Positions 23,738-33,346 of a stretch of DNA of 64,000 bases are shown one piece after another. Source of the stretch: Dryas octopetala. Taxonomy: Eukaryota; Streptophyta; Magnoliopsida; Rosales; Rosaceae. The notes below the pieces were generated by a model, which worked only from the letters and a program-made list of their open reading frames with translations, searched no databases and was not told the DNA's origin. Within the stretch, counting starts at the first letter, position 1; each line of letters begins with the position of its first letter. The stretch spans positions 33,127,475 through 33,191,474 of the forward strand of contig OY992832.1 in NCBI GenBank assembly GCA_963921425.1. Direction: 5' to 3'. A program made the translations under genes and the position numbers.

Positions 23738-26463
23738 CCCAGGAGCAAAGGATTTGCATGAGGAAGGAAAAACAATTATGTTTCAAGCAGATCTAAAAAG
23801 ATCTAATGTGGCGGTCCCAAGGACAATTAGCTGGAACCTAGTCAATCTCCCTCTCGAATGGACAGTAGCTCAAGAGGCACCTCAAAGGCCTCTCCAAAAT
23901 TAGGAAATTGACCAAATCGTGGAGCATGATGATGGCGAGGTAGAAATTAGATTCTCCAATCTAAGATCTACGCGTCTTGGAACTTCCACAAACTCCAGGT
24001 TTTCTTATCCAGAAAACCCGCCAAGCCGACCAGTAACCTTGCCAAGATCTGTCTCATCCAGAACCATAGATAAACCATTGATGGTTGGAACAGAGAGAGA
24101 AGAAAGGTACAAAACAGCTTTCACTGTACCCTTCGGGCATTACGAATGGAATGTTATGCCATTCGGACTCAAAAATGCACCGACAGAATTTCAAAATATC
24201 ATAAATGATATTTTCAATCCTTATTCCTCTTTCACTATTACTTATATTGATGATATTTTAATTTATTCTTCCTCACTGGAAGAGCATTTTAAACATGTTA
24301 ACATCTTTCTTAAGGTAGTGAAAAATGCAGGGTTGGTGGTCTCAAGCAAGAAAATAGTCTTATTCCAGACTAAAATAAGGTTCCTTGGACACAACATTGA
24401 TCAAGGAACAATTGTTCCTATTGACAGAGCTATTGCGTTTGCAGATAAATTCCCAGATGAATTAAAAGACAAAACGCAATTACAGAGGTTTTTCTCTGGA
24501 AGTCTTAATTATGTCTCAGACTTCTACCATGATCTTGCTAAAATAAGCAAGCCATTATACGAGAGGTTAAAAAAGAACCCTCCTCTTTGGGATAAAAAAC
24601 ATACCCAAGCCGTAAAAGCCTTAAAGGCTCATGTCAAAGAACTCCCTTGCCTATCCATTCCTAAACCAGGAATGTTTAAAATTGTGGAAACAGATGCTTC
24701 AGAAAAAGGATACGGAGGAATCCTAAAACAGAAGGATTTAAATTCAAAAAAAAAAAAGAGGAATTAGTCAGATTTACTTCAGGAGTTTGGAATAGCGCTC
24801 AAAAGAATTATGCCACAATTAAAAAAGAAATTTTGGCTATCGTTTTAACTGTTACCAAATTCGAAAGTGATTTGCTAAATCAAAAGTTTTTAATACGCGT
24901 TGATTGCAAAGCTGCCAAGGAAGTTTTGCTAAAAGATGTTAAAAATCTAGCTTCCAAACAAATTTTTGCCAGATGGCAGGCCATCCTTTCAGCCTTTGAT
25001 TTTGACATAGAATACATAAAAGGGGAGGATAACTCTCTTCCTGATTTTCTAACAAGAGAATTTCTGCAGGGCAAGAATGAGGAGAGGTTCATATTTCAGG
25101 AGAGGCTCAGGATCAAGGATGAACCAGAGGCAACAGAAAGAAGCTCAACAGCACACCCAGTGGCTTAGAGAGCCTCAGCCTGAGGAGCCTAAAAGGACTC
25201 CCTATTTTCCCTCCTTGGAGGTATCTGTTACAATAATTGAAAATCAGGATTTAACTAATCCTCCGTCAGATGTTGCTAAAAAGTACCTGGTAAACCATTG
25301 CAGCCCTGCACTGGGCAATAAAACTCGTGAATGGTACGAGGCAGTCTTAACAGACTGTGGATCGGTGCAAATTAAGCATCACTTCAGAAACAGAGGGATT
25401 ATTGCCTTTTCTCATTTCATCATCTGTGATTTTATCACACCTGATGAATGGGGAACATCCCTTTTCGCTAAACAGCGTTTTAATGTAGAGCAGGGACTTA
25501 TCCCAAACCGCTTTGATTATTATGATTACATAAAAGCTTGGGAGGTCTCACTGCTTTATCAGAATCAAGAATTTACCCATTCTTGGTTCCTCCAGTTTAA
25601 AACAACTGGTCAAAAAGCCCTTCTAAACTGGCTTAAAGCCTGGTACGCCGTCTGGGGACATTCTCCAGACATTATTCCTGCCCCTGTTATGGACAGTCTA
25701 GTCCGTTTTCAAAACTTTAATGAAGATGTTGTTCCTAGATGGGAAACGGGATTATGGTTTATGTATTTATACAGTGTTCCCTGGATCCTTAAATGGTCCT
25801 ATACTATCTCTCTTCCAAACGAAGACGAAGAATCTACATCCCCAATCTTCGCCGTTCGATCTGTGTCAAATGGTGGGACAAGTTCAACTCCAAATCCATT
25901 GAAGGAGTTTCTTTTAAATCTAAAAAAATTAAAGACATTTTGGGTTCCTCTTCCTCATCTTCTTCCTCTGATTCAGACAGGTTGAGGCATCTTGAGGCTG
26001 AATGCAATGAGCTAAGAAACCAACTCCTTAGAAGGACTGGTAAGAGGTCGGACACTGAAGCCCCTTCTTTTGACATCACCTCTGACAATGATAATGAGGA
26101 TGACTGTTTCGGAGTCTTCACCCCAATCAAGTAACTTTACTAAAAGTAAAGAAAAATCCCGTGATGCTTATCAGCATCTCTGATGGTCCCACTTATCTTT
26201 CGGTGGTTTGGCTTTTTGTAAAATAATTAAACTTTACTATTTACTTTTGACTTTTGTTCACGGGTGGTTGTACCCACTCTATCTTTCTCTTTTTGCTTTT
26301 TAAAGGATAAGATTCCTTGTCGGGCCAGCTGTTAGGCCTGAATCTTTCCTTTCTCTTTATTTAAAGAGGCAAGAGCCTCAGTTGAAAACATCGAAGAATT
26401 TTTAGTTTTCTGCAAGTGTGAGATTGTAAGTGTGCAAACAGGTCTCCTGTTATTCAGTAAGGC
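23738..26463 (+). mobile_element. endogenous pararetrovirus fossil, copy D
   Basis: This plus-strand piece starts with ~350 bp absent from the other copies, which may be the end of the movement-protein region (assignment uncertain). It then jumps directly to reverse transcriptase (~24,250), RNase H, the second viral frame (~25,077-26,134) and the non-coding region. The last ~14 bases (to 26,463) match a coat-region scrap in copy C and look like junction filler. It is broken and internally deleted. Its near identity to copies A and B implies a shared recent origin. Confidence 0.8.
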
Positions 26464-26925
26464 TTGGCTTTTAATACACCTAATTCTACTAGTTTGGGTT
26501 TGGTTTTTCATGTCAGTCACAATTAAATTCAATCTCTACATTATAACTAGAGCTTAACCATATCCTTAGAGTGCAAATGTGTGATTGTCATGCATCTACA
26601 ATGTTTTAAATTATAACACTAATCACAACACTCATATTAAAAAAGAAGCAAAACTTATATTAATGAAACAACCACTAAAGTAAGAAAATTAACCTTTAAG
26701 ACGTATGTTTATTAAGATTTCCAGTGTTCTTTAAGGAAATACCTAAACCAAATGCAAAAAGTGTAAATTAGAAAAGAAAACTTATATCAGACAAAAGAAA
26801 GAAAACTCATATTTCAAGATTAACAGTGGTCAAACTTATATATATGAACAACAGTCACATGTTAGATTTTCAGATATTCAAACTTAGATATGAGATTGTA
26901 ACATAAAATGAGTATGGTTCTGAAC
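26464..26925. repeat. 462-bp direct duplication, right copy
   Basis: This is the partner of 14,144-14,605. The MULE sequence continues from it into the GTCACAG-bearing repeat that the LTR element has split. Confidence 0.9.
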
Positions 26926-26966
26926 AACAGTCACAGCTTAGATTTCCAGAAATTCAAACTTACATA

Positions 26967-28284
26967 TGTAACGACCCGACCCAAATTTTCACTAGAAATT
27001 TAAATTTTTATTTAATTATGTTTTAAGAGATTTCTTTTAAAGGATGTGGAATTGTATTTTAAAGATTTTGAGATTTATTTGAAAAATAAAAAGGGTTTTG
27101 ATTTAATTATTTATTTATTTGTTTTAATTTGAGCTAGCTTGACCAAAAATTGACTTTTAAAATAAAAGTGCTTTTGGTTTTGACTTTGGACCCGTTAGAT
27201 AGGTTTCGAGTCCACGATTTCATAGACACGTAGCACGCGTCGAACCGAGTTGCGGTTTTGAAAGATATAAACATTCGAAGCGAGGGGCAATTTTGTAAAA
27301 TTGACAAATTGGGTTTAAAAAAATCAGATTTTTTTCAAGTAGTTTCTCTCTCTCTCTAGCATTTTCTAGAACCCTCCATCTCTCTCTTATATTCACTTTC
27401 TCTTTCTCACTCCCGCACACACTCTCCCCCCCCCCCCGCACTCTCTCTTCCTCTCTTCTCTTCGGCAACCCCCCTGCACCTTCCTCTGCGCCACGACCCC
27501 AGCCACCCCCACTCACCATCGGCGGCCACCCTGCCGGCCTCGACCTCCGGCGAGCACACCCCCAGGCGCCAACCACCCCCTTCCAGCCTACTCTCTCTCT
27601 TCGTTCTCACTCTCCCCGTGTTCTCTCTCTATACTCTCTCCCTCTGTGCGGAGCACCGGCCATCAACTCCGGCCTCCCCTCGCAGTCGCCAACCTCCGGC
27701 GAGCTTCCCCCGACGCCGACTAGCTCAGCCCGGCCTTCCTCCAGCCAACCCAGCCCCCCTGCACGCCGGTTCTGCTCAGAAAAGCCACATAGACCGCCGG
27801 CCTTCCTCTTCATTTTCAGTCAATTTTTCACCTCAAATCCTTGAGATTTTTGGTGGGTTTTCCACTCTAGGCGACACGACCGTGGTTCGTGACGATCCGG
27901 CGGAGGATCGAAGCTAGGGCTATCACTGTAGTATATTTGGTGGAGGTCGAGCCAAACACGTCGAGGCAATTGCAATCATCTCCTTAGTCGGACCCTGTAG
28001 GCGCCATTTAATTTTTGTAAAAATTCCTTGTACTAGGATAGCAGCTCTGATAACCACTCTACAAATTTTAAGTTGGGTTTCTGTGAGATTGTTGGGTCTG
28101 AGACCCTATTTGGTTGTGGTAGAGGTGGTTGCGGTATAGAAGTGCTTTTAACAGGTATTGAAATTTCTGGGTTAGTCCATTTTCAGGGGAGGTTCTGCCG
28201 AATTTTCGGTAGGATTTTCCTTGAATTTGGATTCCCGCAGGACCTCTTCGGGTTTCAGGGTGAAATCCGGGGGCGGTCCTATCA
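26967..28284 (+). repeat. left LTR of the Tekay/Del-like element
   Basis: The LTR runs TG...CA. It contains a CT-rich, C-run-bearing section around 27,345-27,480 and a GC-rich section to ~27,900. Open frames on either strand here are shadows of this composition and recur in the right LTR. Confidence 0.9.
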
Positions 28285-28287
28285 ACT

Positions 28288-28300
28288 TGGTATCAGAGCA
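28288..28300 (+). promoter_or_regulatory. LTR-element primer-binding site (tRNA-Met type)
   Basis: TTGGTATCAGAGC begins three bases after the left LTR and is complementary to plant initiator tRNA-Met. Confidence 0.8.
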
Positions 28301-29851
28301 TTAGGTTTTACGTTTCTTGTAGACTCCGCACCTCCTGTGCACCCTTCAGTATACAAAAAGGTTTTCCTCCGCTAATATGGATATGACTCCTCGACGTGGC
28401 CGACCTCAAAGTAGATTGTGGTAAGTTTATGGGGGTAGATTTAATACGATTAACGTGAGTGTTACGTTTGCGGTACTCTTGTATTACAATTTGGGTCGTA
28501 CTCGTGAGGATCTTGATAATCAGTAACTGCGGAATTGAGAGCGCATTATTAAATGTTTCAGTACTTCGTTTGAAGCCCATTCGAGGAAATCAAGTTGGAA
28601 TTTTATGGAATTTAACGTTATTAGAATTATAGATTTCCCTAGAGATTAAGTATCGAAGATGTGACACAGTGAAGCTTAGTTAAACTTTGATAGTTTACAA
28701 TAAGGATGGAGAAGGATAGATGCGTGTGTATTAGGATAAAGATATCATAATAACGATTAATGGATAAATGAATTGTTTTTATTTTGGAAGTCTAATGAGG
28801 ACAATGAAGGAATTTGGGTAGAGAGAGACGTGACGTAAAGGGATGATACGAGAAATTAGAAGGTGGTAGGCATATGGAAAGCAAGAGATCCAAGTATTGG
28901 ATTTAAGTAAGGGTTAATATTAGAAGAGGAGGGACATCACAAAGCGATGACGTATGAAGTGATGTTTTTATTTAAAAGAGTAAGCTTGAAATTGTTGTAA
29001 TTCCACTAATCTAGCTTTCTTAACTTGGGGCATGTGAGTACTCGATGGATTAACGATAACTTATGGATGGTAATGAGGAGCTAGACCATTTTGGAGACAT
29101 AAGTATCTTGTGATGAAAGTCTGGGTAGTTGGAGTCGAGATAGACTTAAATACATCACACATTGCTAAGGAAATGATAGGAGCTTAAGGGTGACCCTTTA
29201 GTTCACGATAGAATTTATTTCTCATTTTCAGGGATATGTAAGGAATGGTGTGGAAGACGTAGTAATTAACGATACTTGAAGTCGCGATCATATTTTACGT
29301 TGGATACATTTGGAGATCAAAAGGTTAATCAGAGTGGCGCAGCGGAAGCGTAGTGGTGCCAGTCCAGCCATGTCAGTAGAGGTGGAGAACAACAGAGGGA
29401 TCAGCCAGGACGCCCCAGAGCCCAGGGCAGAGTTTTCGCCATGACGCAGCAGGACGCTTTGGTTTCATCAGACGTCATCATGGGTACATTATCTAACTTT
29501 GAACATGATACGATATTTTCGATAGACTTCAGGAGACACACACTCTAGCTTGTCACATATTCGTGTTTTGAGTAAACTTTCTCGATTTATGGGTTAGAGT
29601 GGTTTTCAAATGATTTAAAGGTTTTAAAATGGATTTATTCCGTAATGGTTTTACCTCTGAAAACTTTATCTAGGGTTTGGCGTTCTATCACATTTTTAAG
29701 TTTTTATTTTTGAGGCTTACTTAAATTATTTAGGTTCGTTGTGGAGACGAATCGGTTTTTGATGGGCGATAAGAAGTTTGCAACTACAATTCACTTACAT
29801 TAACGGTTTCTACTAAATTTCGAGGACGAAATTTTTGTAAGGGGGGAAGGT

Positions 29852-31161
29852 TGTAACGACCCGACCCAAATTTTCACTAGAAATTTAAATTTTTATTTAA
29901 TTATGTTTTAAGAGATTTCTTTTAAAGGATGTGGAATTGTATTTTAAAGATTTTGAGATTTATTTGAAAAATAAAAAGGGTTTTGATTTAATTATTTATT
30001 TATTTGTTTTAATTTGAGCTTGACCAAAAATTGACTTTTAAAATAAAAGTGCTTTTGGTTTTGACTTTGGACCCGTTAGATAGGTTTCGAGTCCACGATT
30101 TCATAGACACGTAGCACGCGTCGAACCGAGTTGCGGTTTGAAAGATATAAACGTTCGAAGCGAGGGGCAATTTTGTAAAATTGACAAATTGGGTTTAAAA
30201 AAATCAGATTTTTTTCAAGTAGTTTCTCTCTCTCTCTAGCATTTTCTAGAACCCTCCATCTCTCTCTTATATTCACTTTCTCTTTCTCACTCCCGCACAC
30301 ACTCTCCCCCCCCCGCACTCTCTCTTCCTCTCTTCTCTTCGGCAACCCCCCTGCACCTTCCTCTGCGCCACGACCCCAGCCACCCCCACTCACCATCGGC
30401 GGCCACCCTGCCGGCCTCGACCTCCGGCGAGCACACCCCCAGGCGCCAACCACCCCCTTCCAGCCTACTCTCTCTCTTCGTTCTCACTCTCCCCGTGTTC
30501 TCTCTCTATACTCTCTCCCTCTGTGCGGAGCACCGGCCATCAACTTCGGCCTCCCCTCGCAGTCGCCAACCTCCGGCGAGCTTCCCCCGACGCCGACTAG
30601 CTCAGCCCGGCCTTCCTCCAGCCAACCCAGCCCCCCTGCACGCCGGTTCTGCTCAGAAAAGCCACATAGACCGCCGGCCTTCCTCTTCATTTTCAGTCAA
30701 TTTTTCACCTCAAATCCTTGAGATTTTTGGTGGGTTTTCCACTCTAGGCGACACGACCGTGGTTCGTGACGATCCGGCGGAGGATCGAAGCTAGGGCTAT
30801 CACTGTAGTAGATTTGGTGGAGGTCGAGCCAAACACGTCGAGGCAATTGCAATCATCTCCTTAGTCGGACCCTGTAGGCGCCATTTAATTTTTGTAAAAA
30901 TTCCTTGTACTAGGATAGCAGCTCTGATAACCACTCTACAAATTTTAAGTTGGGTTTCTGTGAGATTGTTGGGTCTGAGACCCTATTTGGTTGTGGTAGA
31001 GGTGGTTGCGGTATAGAAGTGCTTTTAACAGGTATTGAAATTTCTGGGTTAGTCCATTTTCAGGGGAGGTTCTGCCGAATTTTCGGTAGGATTTTCCTTG
31101 AATTTGGATTCCCGCAGGACCTCTTCGGGTTTCAGGGTGAAATCCGGGGGCGGTCCTATCA
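29852..31161 (+). repeat. right LTR of the Tekay/Del-like element
   Basis: It is nearly identical to the left LTR. It is preceded by the CGAGGACGAAATTTTT and polypurine motif typical of plant chromovirus 3' ends. Confidence 0.9.
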
Positions 31162-31555
31162 ACATATGTCACTCTAACATAATATCACTATGGTTCTGAA
31201 CAACAGTCACAGCTTAGATTTCCAGAAATTCAAACTTACATATGTCACTCTAACATAAAATCACTATGATTCTGAACAACAGTCACAGCTTAGATTTCCA
31301 GAAATTCAAACTTACATATGTCACTCTAACATAAAATCACTATGGTTCTGAACAACAGTCACAGCTTAGATTTCCAGAAATTCAAACTTACATATGTCAC
31401 TCTAACATAAAATCACTATGGTTCTGAACAACAGTCACAGCTTAGATTTCCAGAAATTCAAACTTACATATGTCACTCTAACATAAAATCACTATGGTTC
31501 TGAACAACAGGTTCTGAACAACATCACAGCTTAGATTTCCAGAGATTCAAACTTA
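31162..31555 (+). repeat. 76-bp tandem array at the KI-MULE right side
   Basis: About five units of 76 bp start at 31,162, 31,238, 31,314, 31,390 and 31,466. The last is partial and slightly rearranged. Each unit holds ACATATGTCACTC, GAACAACAGTCACAGC and TTTCCAGAAATTCAAAC. A further unit ends at 26,966, just left of the LTR element, so that element landed inside the array. Older decayed units lie at ~14,530-14,605 and ~26,850-26,925. Confidence 0.95.
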
Positions 31556-32185
31556 AAATAGACTACTAACTAATAAACAACCAAAATCATGTAAATAAAT
31601 TACAAATTAAAAAAAAAACTTAGAGACGAACCATATTTTGGATCCAAATTATACATGAAAAACTAATTTACCAAAATAATGAAACAGAACTTCCAAAGTT
31701 TTTCAAACCCAAACTCACAACTATATTTTGGACTCAGATTCTTCATATTTTTGGGTATTTCTTTCTTGAATCCAAATGTAATAGCGTTAGAGTTTAGATT
31801 CAGAAACTCTAACTTCAAACATGAAAACTAAATAAATCAAAATAAAAAATAAAGAAATTCACCTCAGGTAGCTTCGTGTTGACTCAGGCGTGATGAATCA
31901 ATAGCTTCGTTGAAAGAAATGTATGAAAGAATGAGCGACGAAAGTGAAGAACAATCTAGAGATTGAGTCGTGCGTGAGTGTTACTGAAAGTTCTAGAGTG
32001 AAAAGAGTTTTTGAGTGAGTGAAGTTTTGGCGTGTGTGTGACTGAGTAAAAGATGTGTGGGTTATGAGATTCTGTGGGCCTATCTATATTGGATTTTAGT
32101 GTATTATTGGGTTATGAGATTTTGTGGGCCCATCTGTATTGGATTTTAGTGTATTAATCAAAATGAAACAAACGTAATTTTTAAT
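31556..32185. other. KI-MULE right subterminal region
   Basis: No gene is seen. A 50-bp unit is tandemly duplicated at 32,059-32,108 and 32,109-32,156 (GGGTTATGAGAT...GGATTTTAGTGTATTA). The stretch around 31,870-32,060 is GA-rich with ATG-rich words and may be the 5' leader of the minus-strand protease gene in the intact ancestor; this is inference. Confidence 0.5.
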
Positions 32186-32204
32186 AGGGCAAATTCGTAA
32201 ATAA
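32186..32204 (-). repeat. best-conserved patch of the KI-MULE right terminal inverted repeat
   Basis: AGGGCAAATTCGTAAATAA is the inverted partner of 4,804-4,822. Weak matching extends to about 32,335. Confidence 0.55.
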
Positions 32205-32432
32205 CATGAAAATTGAATGTATTTATGTATTCAAACTCTTTGAAAAGTCAACTGGTACCTAAATCAAAATCTAATTATATTTTGGTAGTTAAACTAAAAC
32301 TTTATTAAACTTTAGTAGTTATAATGAAAGGACCTAAATATTTTATTAATTTAAATAATTTGCAATTTTTTGTTTTGATGATTGCTGAACCGGTAGGCAG
32401 TTTAATTCTATTTACTCTTAATTTTATTTTTT

Positions 32433-32500
32433 GCCACGTCATCCGATGTACCGGTACATCGATGCACAGAATTCCATTCCTTAAGTTTTTGATCTATATT
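32433..32500 (+). promoter_or_regulatory. SPT6-like gene upstream elements: ACGT box, palindrome, TATA-like
   Basis: GCCACGTCAT (32,433-32,442) is a bZIP-type ACGT-core site. It is followed at once by a perfect 18-bp palindrome CGATGTACCGGTACATCG (32,444-32,461) and, ~35 bp on, a TATATT box (32,495). The SPT6-like ATG is 264 bp downstream of the TATA-like box, so the arrangement suits a core promoter. The function of the palindrome is inferred only. Confidence 0.45.
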
Positions 32501-32763
32501 TTCATTAAAAATTACTCGCACACAATAAAGAAGAAGATTTTGGGGAGGGAGGGCCTGACTGAGGTGAGGAGCAGCGAGCCACCATTGTGTTTAAACTTAT
32601 CATCTCTCTACCATCGTGCACACGCACGATTACGGGACAAAAATATTTCGTTGTTGGTGCTGAGAATCCTTAGAAAGCTGTGAGACACTCACACTCACAC
32701 TACGCTCGCAAAAAGCCCAGTCTTCTCCTCCTCCTTCGTTTCTCTCTTTCGGCAACACAAACC

Positions 32764-33303
32764 ATGGGCAAAGCTGTCGTCTCTGACGAAGAAGGTAACC
32801 CAACTAGTTTTCGATTTCTGCTTCCTTTTTTTGTTCGCATAAAACAGACTATACCCTAACCCTAACCCTAACCCTAACCTTAACCCTAACGCCCTTGTTA
32901 TTATGTGTGTTTTCCGTACAATCTGTTCAGATGATGTCGAGCTCGACGAGGACGAGAGGGAACCCCTTCACGGTGACGCTGTTGACGACCAGGATGGCGG
33001 CGACGATGATGAGGACGAGGAAGACGGTACCACCTTCTATTTTTTCATCTATTTCTTAAAATGCATCAACTTTTCTGGGGTTCAATTTTTGAGTTTTATG
33101 TTGTAGAATTTCTGGGTCTGGGTTAGGGTTTCGTTGCACGAACTAGGGCTTTCTTTGCATGCAAAAATTGGATTCAGATTTCTTTAAGGACTTTTGGGGA
33201 GGAAATGGGTTCTGTATGGATGCCAAGAAATGTGTAGGAATTGGCCATCTAGATTCTTCGTGACCATTTAATTTTCCAACGTACCGACTAATGTTTCTCC
33301 CTT

Positions 33304-33346
<43 letters not shown>

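Larger units (their letters stand above)
26967..31161 (+). mobile_element. internally deleted LTR element (Ty3/gypsy, Tekay/Del-like)
   Basis: The two LTRs are 26,967-28,284 and 29,852-31,161; both begin TGTAACGACCCGACCC and end CCTATCA. A perfect 5-bp target duplication ACATA flanks the element (26,962-26,966 and 31,162-31,166). The primer-binding site TTGGTATCAGAGC follows the first LTR, and a purine run AAGGGGGGAAGG precedes the second. The internal part is only ~1.57 kb. Its sole recognisable coding trace is a gag/protease-junction-like stretch near 29,420-29,500, so the element depends on a relative for mobility. The LTRs differ at only a few positions over 1.3 kb, so insertion is recent (probably well under a million years, inferred from usual plant rates). 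Confidence 0.92.
4668..32335 (+). mobile_element. composite KI-MULE (Kaonashi-type Mutator-like element) with nested insertions
   Basis: The unit contains a MURA-type transposase gene (plus strand) and a convergent ULP1/C48 protease gene (minus strand). That pairing is the hallmark of plant Kaonashi MULEs. Degenerate terminal inverted repeats are visible: the clearest patch is TTATTGACGGATTTGCCCT at 4,804-4,822 against the reverse complement of 32,186-32,204, with weaker matching outward to ~4,668 and ~32,335. I could not find a convincing 9-11 bp target duplication, so the exact ends are uncertain. Without the viral cluster, its duplicate and the LTR element, the MULE would be about 11 kb. 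A GTCACAG-core motif recurs in its non-coding parts, including right beside the nested insertions, which supports their being inside one element. Confidence 0.6.

Noticed and set aside
27220-28580. GC-rich open frames in the LTR, repeated at ~30,076-31,177
   Set aside because: They recur in both LTRs on both strands with biased Arg/Gly/Ser composition; this is non-coding LTR sequence.
31162-31555. CRISPR-like array
   Set aside because: The units are contiguous tandem copies without spacers in a plant genome; this is a minisatellite.
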